64,000 bases of DNA from the NCBI GenBank assembly GCA_009773765.1, contig WTWZ01000010.1, forward strand, positions 33,088-97,087, read 5' to 3'. This DNA is from Prolixibacteraceae bacterium. GTDB taxonomy: Bacteria; Bacteroidota; Bacteroidia; Bacteroidales; Prolixibacteraceae. Positions 1 through 9,424 of this stretch are shown piece after piece. How positions within the stretch are numbered: the stretch's first letter is position 1; each line of letters begins with the position of its first letter. The position numbers and the translations under genes are program-made. The notes beneath the pieces are model-generated. The model did no database searches, was not told the origin of the DNA, and saw nothing but the letters and a program-made list of their open reading frames with translations.

Positions 1-43
1 GATTACAGGTATTGGTTCCCAGGTCGATTACAGCCACTCTCAT
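1..43 (-). CDS. Ppx/GppA-type phosphatase, N-terminal fragment
   Basis: Fourteen codons read leftward off the window edge from an ATG at 43 and give MRVAVIDLGTNTCN. This matches the start of the ASKHA-fold exopolyphosphatase/guanosine pentaphosphate phosphatase family, where the first strand and phosphate-1 loop carry an IDLGT/SN motif. The family hydrolyses polyphosphate or pppGpp in the cytoplasm. The gene lies 35 bp downstream of the rhamnosidase on the same strand. Only the N-terminus is visible, so the Ppx versus GppA assignment cannot be made. Confidence 0.7.
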   Translation of the reverse strand, partial: MRVAVIDLGTNTCN

Positions 44-78
44 GGTTTAGCAAATTGAAGTGCGGAATTTACGTCAAA

Positions 79-2793
79 TCAGTGAAAATTAAAAGTGTAT
101 ATCCCCGGTTCAAGCATTATTTTTGTTAATAACCCTGAAGGTTCCAGGCTTTTTACGCCGCTCATTTTTTCAATTTTCACAGTATCCGGAATTAAATCCG
201 ACAATACATACAAGGTAGCCGAGCTGTTTGCAGGAATGGTAACCGTGTAAACCAAATCTTCGCCTGTACGTTCCCATTTCGATATTATTTTTCCGTAAGG
301 CCCGTTGTGGCTGGCTTCGAAATGGTTGAGCGAAGAAATGAAATTTGGTTTCAGAATTACATTTTTGAACCCCGGGTTTTCGGCATCGGGGAATATGCCT
401 CCGATTCCCTTGTAAAACCACGCGCCGATTTCGCCAAACATAATATGGTTCATCGAAATGTCGCTATCTGCACCAACATCCCAGTTTTCGTAAAGTGTTG
501 TCGCCCCGTTTTTTATCCACCATCCCCACGACGGGTAAGTTTCCTGCAGCGCCACTTCCGATGCAAGTTCTGCATAGCCGTTTTCGCTTAACGCGTTCAG
601 AATTGCCTTTGAGCCAAGCAATCCAACATCAATGTGCTTGTTATCCTGTATTACCCGGTCGGCCAGGTTTTTGGCTACTTTACTTTTTAAACTGTCGGGT
701 ACAATTCCCCAATAAAGCGCCATGCTTAACCCGGTCTGCAGTCCGCTACCATAAATCCCGGTTTCTGCATCGAGGTATTTGGCATTGATTGCATTTTTTA
801 TTTTTTCCGCCAGCACCGTGTATCTTTCAACATCGTTTTGACGCCCGAAAAGCGCTGCAGCCTTTGCCAGAATCACAACATCGGTATAATAATAAACCGA
901 TGAGGTAAACTCTTTTGGGGTAACCGATTTCACCGGGACCCAGTCGCCCAACCCCCAGTCGGTCAGTCCTTCCGGGTTTTCAGCGTCAATGTGATCGACA
1001 TATCGTTTGATGTTGTCGTAACACTGTTCAAGTAAGCGCGAATCGCCGTAAAACAGGTAAATATTCCATGGGATAATGGCGATTGTGCTGGTCCAGTCGG
1101 GGCCGTTTGCCCAGGTGTATCCCCAGCCGCTGGTGGGAATAATGGCCGGTAAAACCCCGTTGGGCTGCTGTTCGTCGCGGTGGTCGGCCAGCCATTTTTC
1201 GTAAATGGTAATCCCGTCGAAATTGTACAGCCCGGTTTCTATGGCAATATGCGCATCGCCGGTCCAGCCGTTTTTTTCGCGTTGCGGGCAATCGGTTGGG
1301 TAACCAAACAAATTCGACAAATACGAATTGTTGGTTGCTTCCCAGATTTTATTCAATGTTTCATTCGATGAGTGAATATGCCCGGAAACCGGAATATCGC
1401 TGTGCATAAAATAAGCGGCCAAACTTTCTCCGGTCATTTCAACAGGCCTGCTGCTGGTAACTTCAACATATTGAAAACCCTTGTAATTAAAATAAGGCAT
1501 AAACTCGTCGTCATTGCCACTCAGAATAAAAATATCGGTGGCAAACGGGTCGGTATTGTCGGTGGGGCGGTAATGTACATCAATGTTCGATAAGTCGGCT
1601 TTCCCGTTTTTTCCCAATCGTTCGGCATGAACCAGCCTGATTTCGGTCCCCGCCGCTCCTTTAATTTTCAGTTTTGTCACGCCCGAAATGTTCCGGCCAA
1701 AGTCGAAAAGGTAATTGGTGCTGCTGAACCTCACCATTTCGCGGGCCGGTATTTCTTTTACATTTCTGATAGGATGCAGGTTTTGCGCAACAATATTGTT
1801 TGACGGGGCGCTCACCGGAATTGCGTTTTTCCAACCCGATTCATCAAAACCGGGCGTGTTCCATCCGGGTTGTTTTAAACGGGCATCCTGGTGTTCTGCC
1901 GTGTAAATGCTATTGAAAACAACATCGCTTAAAGCAGTTTTCCAGTCGGTGCTGGTTGAAATAATTTCTTTTGTCCCATCAGTGTAATTGATATGCAAAT
2001 CCATGCAAAACCTGGTCCGGGCGCGCCACGGGGCTTCATGGAAATACCAAACCGCGGTGGATTGGTGGTTGTACCAGCCGTTTCCAAGCAACACCCCAAT
2101 TGCATTTTTGCCTTCAGAAACCATTTCTGTAACATCGTGTGCAACATATAAAATACGCCTGTCGAAACGGGTGTAAATGGGATCGAGGCGGTGGTTTCCG
2201 GCTTTTCGCCCGTTGATGTACAATTCATAAAGTCCGCCAACTGCAATGTATGCCCGTGCTGATTTTATTTTTTTGTTTGTCTCGAACTCTTTCCTGAACC
2301 AGGGCGCTGGTTTTAAATGAATGTCCCTCGTATCGCTAATCCAGTCGCCGCGCCAGTTTTTGGCCTCCATCATTCCGGTTTCGAAACTAACTGGTTGCGA
2401 CCATTCTGAAGGTATGTTTTTTTCGTCCCAGATTTTTATGCTCCAGTAATACCTGGTAAACGGATTTAACCGGGGGCCTGTATAAACGGCAAGCGACTGT
2501 TGGTTATTTATCTTTCGCGAACCCCACATATTTCCTTTCCCTGACGCTACTTTTACCGAATCAGTCCCTAAAGTTATCTTGTAGCTGATTTGTTTTAGTC
2601 CGTGTTTGTCGCTATCAATCTGCCATGTGAAACGCGGCGCGGGAGAATCGATGCCAACAGGTTGAACCAGGTGTTCGCATTTCAGGTTTTTTATTTTTGC
2701 CCTGCTGGTTTTTTCTTTGCACGATATTCCTGCGAATAACAACAATCCACTGAAAATGGATAGTTTAATCAAGGTAAATCCCGGATATTTCAT
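79..2793 (-). CDS. alpha-L-rhamnosidase, GH78 family, secreted
   Basis: A 904-residue exported glycosidase expected to release terminal alpha-L-rhamnose from plant or algal polysaccharides and glycosides. The N-terminus has a basic, hydrophobic signal sequence ending near GISC-K, so it may be a lipoprotein, although the lipobox is weak. The first ~140 residues form an Ig-like domain, followed by the jelly-roll rhamnosidase N domains. The (alpha/alpha)6 catalytic barrel contains DCPQREKNGWTGDA near residue 500, the GH78 hallmark whose acidic residues surround the active site. A C-terminal beta-sandwich ends the protein, and total length is normal for the family. It has no SusC/SusD pair beside it, so it is not part of a visible polysaccharide-utilisation locus here. 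Confidence 0.93.
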   Translation of the reverse strand: MKYPGFTLIKLSIFSGLLLFAGISCKEKTSRAKIKNLKCEHLVQPVGIDSPAPRFTWQIDSDKHGLKQISYKITLGTDSVKVASGKGNMWGSRKINNQQSLAVYTGPRLNPFTRYYWSIKIWDEKNIPSEWSQPVSFETGMMEAKNWRGDWISDTRDIHLKPAPWFRKEFETNKKIKSARAYIAVGGLYELYINGRKAGNHRLDPIYTRFDRRILYVAHDVTEMVSEGKNAIGVLLGNGWYNHQSTAVWYFHEAPWRARTRFCMDLHINYTDGTKEIISTSTDWKTALSDVVFNSIYTAEHQDARLKQPGWNTPGFDESGWKNAIPVSAPSNNIVAQNLHPIRNVKEIPAREMVRFSSTNYLFDFGRNISGVTKLKIKGAAGTEIRLVHAERLGKNGKADLSNIDVHYRPTDNTDPFATDIFILSGNDDEFMPYFNYKGFQYVEVTSSRPVEMTGESLAAYFMHSDIPVSGHIHSSNETLNKIWEATNNSYLSNLFGYPTDCPQREKNGWTGDAHIAIETGLYNFDGITIYEKWLADHRDEQQPNGVLPAIIPTSGWGYTWANGPDWTSTIAIIPWNIYLFYGDSRLLEQCYDNIKRYVDHIDAENPEGLTDWGLGDWVPVKSVTPKEFTSSVYYYTDVVILAKAAALFGRQNDVERYTVLAEKIKNAINAKYLDAETGIYGSGLQTGLSMALYWGIVPDSLKSKVAKNLADRVIQDNKHIDVGLLGSKAILNALSENGYAELASEVALQETYPSWGWWIKNGATTLYENWDVGADSDISMNHIMFGEIGAWFYKGIGGIFPDAENPGFKNVILKPNFISSLNHFEASHNGPYGKIISKWERTGEDLVYTVTIPANSSATLYVLSDLIPDTVKIEKMSGVKSLEPSGLLTKIMLEPGIYTFNFH

Positions 2794-2832
2794 TTTTATA
2801 TGTTTGGGAATAAAGATAATTGAAAAGACAGA

Positions 2833-3336
2833 TTATTTGCAATATTTAGCCACGTATTCAAGCGCTTTGTTCTGGCCTAAATTGAGCGCTTTTTTAAAAT
2901 CTCCGCAACCAAGTTCAGGCTTTTCAATTAAAACCTTTATGTTTCCCCGGTTAAACCAGGCAGGCGCAAACAATGAATCAATTTCGATGGCTTTGGTGTA
3001 ATCCTCAATTGCGCCATCATAATCTTTCATCGTTTTTTTTATCAGTCCCCGGTTGTTGTAAGCCATAAAATTGCCGGGGTTCAGTTCAATTGCCTGGCTG
3101 TAATCGGCAATGGCGCCCTTGTAATCCTTAATCATGTTTTTTGCAACCGCCCTGTTATACCAGGCGTCGGCAAAAGTTTTGTCCAGGCCAATTGAATTAT
3201 CGTAATCTTTTATGGCTTCTTTATACAGCCCTTTATCCAGTTTCAGGTTTGCGCTGTTATATAATTCCTTTGCACTTTGGGCAAATCCTGCTGAAAAAAT
3301 GAAGGTAGTTAAAAAGGTGAAAATTGTTTTTACCAT
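2833..3336 (-). CDS. small secreted TPR-repeat protein
   Basis: I start this gene at the ATG at 3336 because MVKTIFTFLTTFIFSAGFAQ is a clear signal peptide; a longer reading frame to 3468 adds an improbable N-terminus. The mature part (~145 residues) consists of tetratricopeptide repeats with the pattern AWYNRAVAKNMIKDYKGAI and NPGNFMAYNNRG, about four 34-residue units. TPR solenoids mediate protein-protein contacts; the partner is unknown. It is 39 bp upstream of the rhamnosidase on the same strand, possibly co-transcribed. Periplasmic location is inferred from the signal peptide. Confidence 0.75.
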   Translation of the reverse strand: MVKTIFTFLTTFIFSAGFAQSAKELYNSANLKLDKGLYKEAIKDYDNSIGLDKTFADAWYNRAVAKNMIKDYKGAIADYSQAIELNPGNFMAYNNRGLIKKTMKDYDGAIEDYTKAIEIDSLFAPAWFNRGNIKVLIEKPELGCGDFKKALNLGQNKALEYVAKYCK

Positions 3337-3541
3337 GGCTTTTATGCTGAGCAATTGTTTAACGGATGCAAAATAAATAAACCAAACGGAATTGCAAAAA
3401 CAAATTGAGAAAGTAATTCGGGCAAATTTGTTTGAGGTTATCAGCCCCGGCAACCATCTGGGCCGCACGTTGACAAGCCAGGCGGTACCTGCAACCCATC
3501 AACTTCGGCAGACTTGACATCGTTAATAGGAAACGGATCAA

Positions 3542-4210
3542 TTATTCCGGCAAGTGGTGCAAAACCCCAAAATCAAACGGAGACCACACCGATGTTGGAA
3601 CCCCAATTTCTTTTAATGCCTTGTTTACCCAGACATTGCAGGTTTTAAAAAGCGAGAAACTACCGGTGGCTTCGTAAAAGGCATCGTTGTCATAATATCC
3701 GGGAGCTGCAATTTTCTGCAATTTTCCATGTTCATTCTTTTTGAACGAATCCCCGATGTACCTGTTCAGCGCTGCCAACTGCGGACCGCAAAGTTTTAAG
3801 GGTTTCCAATGGGCGCCAAAGCCGCGGTAAAAGGTAACATGCATTGCGGTTTCGCTTTTGAGGAACAGCGCTTTGAACGCGGTTTTAAAAGTCAAATCTT
3901 TCCATTCAGGCGTGTTAAGGTAAAATTCCTTGTCGCCCCAGCCAAACGACACATATTTTGTTCCGGGTAAAATTTCGAGCTTTTTCATAAATTCTGATTC
4001 CAAATTTTCCATGTGCATTACAATGTCCAGATGAACACCGTTTGTGGTAATGTAAATTTCCTTGTCTGCAGGGCAATCCTGTTTTGGCGGGTGGGTTTTT
4101 AAATACGATAATACCAGCGCTGCCGCAAAATACAGGATTACTGCGGAAACCAGAAAAACAAAAACCGTTTTCAGGAGGTGGAAAATCAGTGAAATTATCT
4201 TTCTTGTCAT
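3542..4210 (-). CDS. DUF2459 / TIGR02117 family protein
   Basis: A 222-residue protein with one N-terminal membrane segment (about residues 8-34) and a conserved extracytoplasmic domain. The motifs ITTNGVHLDIV near residue 50, YVSFGWGDKEFYL near 90, HVTFYRG and TCNVWVNKALK near the C-terminus are those of the DUF2459/TIGR02117 family, whose members are sometimes called urease-associated although no function is proven. The conserved His in NGVHLD and Cys in KTCNVW recall NlpC/P60-like papain-fold enzymes, but I regard that as inference. It is followed by intergenic sequence and has no obvious partner gene. Confidence 0.75.
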   Translation of the reverse strand: MTRKIISLIFHLLKTVFVFLVSAVILYFAAALVLSYLKTHPPKQDCPADKEIYITTNGVHLDIVMHMENLESEFMKKLEILPGTKYVSFGWGDKEFYLNTPEWKDLTFKTAFKALFLKSETAMHVTFYRGFGAHWKPLKLCGPQLAALNRYIGDSFKKNEHGKLQKIAAPGYYDNDAFYEATGSFSLFKTCNVWVNKALKEIGVPTSVWSPFDFGVLHHLPE

Positions 4211-4485
4211 GGTTTATTTAACGGTTATTGCGGAGGGAAGTTTAGTGAATTTTCAGTTTTTACCTTTGAATTAATTATTAACCCACCGGGGGCCACATCG
4301 CAAAGATAATGAACACGCCGAAAGCCGCAACTTTTACCCTGCATGGCAAAAACGGTTGATACTGATAATGTGAATATTTCAAGTTGGGGTACTTTTAATC
4401 TTTTGGCCCCGCATTTTTCATAACCTCCTGTAACATTTCGCCATTCGCCGCCGTCACAGTTTCAGAACAAATAAAAAACAAAACA

Positions 4486-5424
4486 ATGAAACAACTAATT
4501 ACATTTATTTTATGCAGCATTTTAGCTGCAACCATTTGGGCACAGGCTGATACCACAAAAGTGGACGTGATGAAAAAAAATGTGGTTACAGTTATTGAAA
4601 ACGGTGACAATGTGCATGTTGTAGTAGGCGATAAAGACAGAGGAAAAGGAGTTGAAGTGATTACCGACGAGTGGGGCGATACCACCCACGTAAGGGTAGG
4701 CCGAAGAACTTTTAAAGTTTTTGAAGGCAGCAACGGAACTCATGTGAAAGTTGAAAAAGAACACAAAACTCAGAAATGGTCGGGCAAATTTAACCCGCAC
4801 TGGGCTGGCCTTGAAGTGGGGATGAATAATTTTCTGAACAGCGATTATTCACTTTATCAAAACGGGTACCCCAATGATATTTTTGAATTAAACCCCGGAA
4901 AATCGCTGACATGGAATATTAACTTTATGGAATTTGCATTCAAAAACGAGAAAAAAACTTTTGGGCTGGTTACCGGTATGGGTTTCAGTTTTAACGATTA
5001 TGCATTCGATTTACCGGTTACAATTGAAAAGGATATTGAAAAAGGGAGAATAATTCCGGTTAATATTCCCGATGGAAATTCCTCAGTTAAAAAATCAAAA
5101 CTTCATGTAAACTACATCACCGCGCCACTGTTACTCGAAATTAAAACACCGCTCCGGATGGGCAGTTCAAATTTATATCTTGCCGGTGGTGCAATTGGCA
5201 GTTTATATCTGGGTTCGCATACGAAATATAAATTTCATGACGGGAATAAGAATAAAGCAAAAAGCAATTACCATATCAGCCAATTGAAATACGATCTCAC
5301 CGGAAGAATTGGTTTTGGCGATTTCTGTGTGTTTGCCAACTATAGTATGACCCCTCTTTTTAAGGAAGGGAAAGGCCCAAAAATTCACCCGTTACTGATT
5401 GGAATCTCGTTTCCGAATATATAA
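4486..5424 (+). CDS. outer-membrane beta-barrel protein (PorT-like fold)
   Basis: A 312-residue protein starting with the signal peptide MKQLITFILCSILAATIWAQ. After an N-terminal beta-rich region with VVTVIENGDNVHVVVGDKDRG-like strands (residues 30-85), the remainder alternates hydrophobic and polar residues and ends in the aromatic strand HPLLIGISFPNI, typical of small outer-membrane barrels. The stretch WAGLEVGMNNFLNSDYSLY marks the first barrel strands. Such proteins are common in Bacteroidota and are often annotated only as porin family or PorT-like. It is transcribed alone between two minus-strand genes. No specific function can be assigned. Confidence 0.65.
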   Translation: MKQLITFILCSILAATIWAQADTTKVDVMKKNVVTVIENGDNVHVVVGDKDRGKGVEVITDEWGDTTHVRVGRRTFKVFEGSNGTHVKVEKEHKTQKWSGKFNPHWAGLEVGMNNFLNSDYSLYQNGYPNDIFELNPGKSLTWNINFMEFAFKNEKKTFGLVTGMGFSFNDYAFDLPVTIEKDIEKGRIIPVNIPDGNSSVKKSKLHVNYITAPLLLEIKTPLRMGSSNLYLAGGAIGSLYLGSHTKYKFHDGNKNKAKSNYHISQLKYDLTGRIGFGDFCVFANYSMTPLFKEGKGPKIHPLLIGISFPNI

Positions 5425-5532
5425 GTGGGGCAATTTGCCGATTTGAATAAATATGGCCGGGTTATGAATGAAACAGACGGATAATTCCTGAAGTTAAATT
5501 ACCGGAATTTTGTAATTCATAACCCTGTTTTT

Positions 5533-8500
5533 TTAAGGCTGGCCAAGGTAAAAACGTTTGTAGAAATCCATGTAGCCGAGAATGTTTTTCTCTTTCAGGA
5601 ATATCTCGAAATTTGGTTCGGTAATCAGAAAATTGCGGTAATTTCCCTGGCGAAGAGGAATATACAAATCGCGGTTATTAACCGCTTTGGTAAAATAAAG
5701 CGAAGCGGTTTCCTTATCCGGAAGCCCCGAAATACGAACAATCTGGCGAATCTCGTCTAACGGAACAACATCGGCCTTTAACTGCAGGTTTGCATAACTG
5801 GCCAGGTTAAACTGTTCAATTCCGCTGATAAATGCAGGCTGATCGATATCGAGCCTCGGAATTACAAACACAAAATATTGTCTGCCTTCAATATTTTTAT
5901 TATACGGGCCATCGTATTCTGCCGGTTTGGACTGGGTTTCAGCAGCAGGTTGTGCACCTCCGGTGGTAGCAGGCGCCTGGGCCGGAGCCGTGCTTGTCTG
6001 AGCGGGTAACCGTTGTATGTAATTGGCACGGAAGAACCCGAGGTAGTCGTCAACTTTTTCCTGGTCTATCATTTTTTGCAGGTTTTCGCCAGTAACCAGG
6101 AAGTTCCGGTAAGTGGCCTGCCCCAGTGAATTAAACAAACTCCGGGTAACCACCACTTTCCTGAAATACGACATCGCTTCATTTAACGTTGGTATTCCGT
6201 TTACCACCAGCAACTGGTAATCGCCTGTCTGTTTCAACTGCAAAGCAAGGTTCCAAACCCTGAATTCATTCCTGTTGAACTGGGCAAAATCGGTTAGTAA
6301 TTGTCTTGTTGACAAATTTTTATCCTGAATGGCGATAACAAAATTCTGGGTTGTGTCGATTTGTGGATTGAACAGTTTTTCGGCGCCAGTGCTTACAACC
6401 ACAAATTGTCCCCTTTCCTTTAAAATGTTGTCTTGTTCTTTGGCACGTGCCATCAGTTCTTCGGGCGAAACTTCGTTTTCGTCGTCACTGAAGTTTGACC
6501 GAATGTGCCGGCTGTAATTTTTAATAAAGAATTTCAGGTAATCGGTTGTCGATTTTTCGTTCATTACCGCCCGGTAATTGGTTGACGAAATTACAAAATT
6601 CAGGTAGTCGATATCTTTGAGCGCCCTGAAAACACTGGCTTTTCTGATGATTGCCCCGTGATAAATGAGAGCGCTTTCCTTGTTTTCCATTGAACGCACA
6701 ATTACAAAAGCCAGTTTATCGTTTAATAACCCGGTTTCAATATCGTAATCAACTTTGGTGTAATGGTCTATGTTATAGTTGGCAATATCAAAGTTCAGCC
6801 GGTTTAAATCCACTTTTGCCCCGTGCGGGTATGCAATCACAAAATAGTGGAGCAAATCTTCCTCGTACGAAAATTTTCCTCCAAATTCATCGTTTGCCAT
6901 TTCATCTCCCGAAAGCAGTTCTTTATTTTCAATTTCCTCGCCGATGTAACCCATGTCAATCAGTTTCTGGTAATCGGTCAGGGCGCTGTCGCGAATTAAA
7001 GTCAGAATTTCATTTGCAAGTGGTGTTGGTTCTGCTACCGGATAAACAGACACATATTTTTCGAGGAGTTTTTCAAAATTTTGTACATCGGTTTGTGTTC
7101 CGTTAGCCACAGTTTCCATAAAATCTATTTTTGCAACCATCAGGCTGTCGGGTTTCATGGCTTTCATCTGTTGGGCCAGCAAAATTACATTACTGTAACT
7201 ACCGGCTTTGTAATTTCTGAATGTTTCCTGGTATAAACGGTTCAGGCTGTCCATCCGCGCTTCCATTTCAATAAAAAAGTTAGGGTTTATAAGGTATTGC
7301 GCATATTTACTTTCAGGGAAACGTGTAATAATCTCATTCCGGTAATAATCCGATTTTTGTTTATCGCCCATCAACTCGTATAAATCATACAATTCGAACA
7401 AAGCCGAAAGCAGGTAAATGTTATCGGGGTAACGCCTGATTAAGTCTTCGAACGACCCGGCAGAGCGCGGATAATTGGTAAACTCAGCTTTAAATATTTT
7501 ACCGGCATTGTACAGGGCATCACGAATTTTATCATGCGATATGGCCATTAATGAATCGTTTAGCGGGAGATCCTGCATGTAAAACTCTTTTTTAAGAGGG
7601 TCGGATTCCCTTACAACAACTTTAGCTGAATCAGCCCCTTCCATGTTTTCTTCCAAAATTTCGGTTGAAATACCTTTGTCGGAGCGGTTCCAGTCATCTT
7701 CGAGTTTCCGTTTGCCCCACAACTGCTGGAATGTAACACGCCCGTATGAAACGGTTTGCGGATTGTAGAAATACCAGCCGGCCCCGGCCTGTTGGTTGCC
7801 CATGCCAAGCCGGTAGCGGTTTGTCTGGCTGTAATTCGGGTCGCCTATGCCCTGCAATGCCAGGTTCTCTTCATTTCGCTGCCGTTCCTGCTCTTCCTTC
7901 ATTAACCGTGCAATAAACGATTCGCGTTCAATTGCAGGCATCAGGGCTATTCTTTGCAAACTGTCTTCACGTTCAACGGTAACAAGGTTATCAACCAAAT
8001 TGGTGAGCCCCCGGTAATTGGCCGAAACGGTTTCGTAGTCGGGGTAGGTTTCGTCGATGATAATCATGGCGCTGTCGTAATATGCCTGTGCTTTACGATA
8101 TTCAAGGTCCTCGAAATACATGTCGGCAAGGGTAATAGATGAAAGCGCCCGCTGAAACTGGTTGTTAAAACTGGCTGTAACCGATTTTGCATAATTACCG
8201 GCTGCCACCGGGCGGTTTCCTTCCTTAAAATAAAGGTTGCCAATTGCAAAATAAATCTGGTCGCGAAAATCGAAGTTTTTATTGTCGCGCAGCATTTTAT
8301 TCAGCTCCTTTTTCAGCTTTTCCGAATCGCCAATACCCGAAAATACACCTGCAGAATTAATTTTGGCATTGAAGGCCATTTTATAACCGGGGTTCATTTT
8401 TGTTACGGCAAGGTAAGCTTCCGACGCCTGTTCGGGCATTCCAAGTTCCTGATACAATTGGGCTTCAATGTATTTTAAACGCGCTTTTTTCCCTTTGAAA

Positions 8501-9210
8501 GTGGTTTTTTTGATGGCAATATCCAAAAATTTGATAGCCTCGGCATATTCCTGCTGTTTCATGTAAAAATCGGCAGTTGCTATGGCCAAATCCTTCTCCA
8601 GCCGCTTTGGAAATTCGTCATCGTTTTGAATAGCCTGAATCACTTCCGAAGCTTCGGCAAATCTTTCCAGCTCGGCGTAACTGCGTATTAACCAAATTTG
8701 TGCTTCATCTTTGGTTTCTTCGTCGGGGTATTTTCTGGCCACGTACCCGAAATTGTCAATGGCGCCTACAAAATTGTGCTGGTAAAAATAGGCTTTGCCC
8801 ATGAGCAGGTAGCTGTCGTCAATCCACTTGTTAAATTCTTCCTGACTGGCAAACTCCTGATATTTGCGCGTGCGTTGTCTCTGGCGTTTTGGTTTTTTAG
8901 TAATCGAGTGGATTTCAATAAGTTTTGAACATTTAATAATGGCATTGTCCATGTCGGATTTTACCATTTGGCCGGCCGACGGAAGGCTCGATTTATAAAT
9001 GGGCAATATTCTGGTGAAGTCGTCGTCAATTCTTTCCTCAATGGTCAAAACGCCTTTTTTAACACTTTCATTGGCGTTAAAGTAAACATTGAACTGCGAA
9101 TTGATATTGTGAAATGTGCGCGTCGCCCAGGTGTTTTTTTCGGTTGAACAGCCCGCAAAAACCCAAACTAAAAAGAAGTATAAAATGGTATTTAATAAGA
9201 ATCTCTTCAA
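5533..9210 (-). CDS. porW: PorW/SprE-type T9SS periplasmic lipoprotein
   Basis: A 1,225-residue lipoprotein with signal peptide and lipobox WVFAGC (Cys21), followed by many TPR units. The N-terminal block WATRTFHNINSQFNVYFNAN and KRQRQRTRKYQEF, and the closing repeated domain of the NYRNFLVTGENLQ / GNYRNFLITEPNFE type, are diagnostic of PorW (Porphyromonas) and SprE (Flavobacterium). PorW/SprE is required for type IX secretion and gliding and links the outer-membrane translocon to the PorK/L/M/N machinery. Length agrees with long Bacteroidales members. A Pro/Ala/Gln-rich linker near residues 1060-1085 separates the last domains. The other T9SS gene here, sprA, lies 50 kb away, as is usual for these dispersed genes. 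Confidence 0.87.
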   Translation of the reverse strand: MKRFLLNTILYFFLVWVFAGCSTEKNTWATRTFHNINSQFNVYFNANESVKKGVLTIEERIDDDFTRILPIYKSSLPSAGQMVKSDMDNAIIKCSKLIEIHSITKKPKRQRQRTRKYQEFASQEEFNKWIDDSYLLMGKAYFYQHNFVGAIDNFGYVARKYPDEETKDEAQIWLIRSYAELERFAEASEVIQAIQNDDEFPKRLEKDLAIATADFYMKQQEYAEAIKFLDIAIKKTTFKGKKARLKYIEAQLYQELGMPEQASEAYLAVTKMNPGYKMAFNAKINSAGVFSGIGDSEKLKKELNKMLRDNKNFDFRDQIYFAIGNLYFKEGNRPVAAGNYAKSVTASFNNQFQRALSSITLADMYFEDLEYRKAQAYYDSAMIIIDETYPDYETVSANYRGLTNLVDNLVTVEREDSLQRIALMPAIERESFIARLMKEEQERQRNEENLALQGIGDPNYSQTNRYRLGMGNQQAGAGWYFYNPQTVSYGRVTFQQLWGKRKLEDDWNRSDKGISTEILEENMEGADSAKVVVRESDPLKKEFYMQDLPLNDSLMAISHDKIRDALYNAGKIFKAEFTNYPRSAGSFEDLIRRYPDNIYLLSALFELYDLYELMGDKQKSDYYRNEIITRFPESKYAQYLINPNFFIEMEARMDSLNRLYQETFRNYKAGSYSNVILLAQQMKAMKPDSLMVAKIDFMETVANGTQTDVQNFEKLLEKYVSVYPVAEPTPLANEILTLIRDSALTDYQKLIDMGYIGEEIENKELLSGDEMANDEFGGKFSYEEDLLHYFVIAYPHGAKVDLNRLNFDIANYNIDHYTKVDYDIETGLLNDKLAFVIVRSMENKESALIYHGAIIRKASVFRALKDIDYLNFVISSTNYRAVMNEKSTTDYLKFFIKNYSRHIRSNFSDDENEVSPEELMARAKEQDNILKERGQFVVVSTGAEKLFNPQIDTTQNFVIAIQDKNLSTRQLLTDFAQFNRNEFRVWNLALQLKQTGDYQLLVVNGIPTLNEAMSYFRKVVVTRSLFNSLGQATYRNFLVTGENLQKMIDQEKVDDYLGFFRANYIQRLPAQTSTAPAQAPATTGGAQPAAETQSKPAEYDGPYNKNIEGRQYFVFVIPRLDIDQPAFISGIEQFNLASYANLQLKADVVPLDEIRQIVRISGLPDKETASLYFTKAVNNRDLYIPLRQGNYRNFLITEPNFEIFLKEKNILGYMDFYKRFYLGQP

Positions 9211-9395
9211 TCAGTATTTATTAACACAATGAATAAACTCAATATTCATCAGAATATTGTTTTTTTATCGCCATTCGCTGAGATTTTCAAAAGGCACAAA
9301 AATATTAAAAAATTGAACTGCATTTTTGAGTTGTTATTACCATTTCAACTGTATGTGAAAATCTGTCGTTAACTCCATATACCCATTCATAAAAG

Positions 9396-9410
9396 TCCCC
9401 CTTCGGGGGA
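9396..9410 (-). terminator. hairpin terminator downstream of mrp
   Basis: TCCCCC-TTC-GGGGGA forms a 6-bp GC-rich stem with a UUC-like loop. Read on the minus strand it is followed by CTTTTATG, a short T-tract. It lies 14 bp past the stop codon of the Mrp gene, the expected place for a Rho-independent terminator. Confidence 0.55.
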
Positions 9411-9424
9411 TTTAAGGGGCTTAA

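Noticed and set aside
4395..4470. A minus-strand coding tail reading TAANGEMLQEVMKNAG
   Set aside because: Too short and merges upstream into antisense of the barrel gene; chance reading cannot be excluded.
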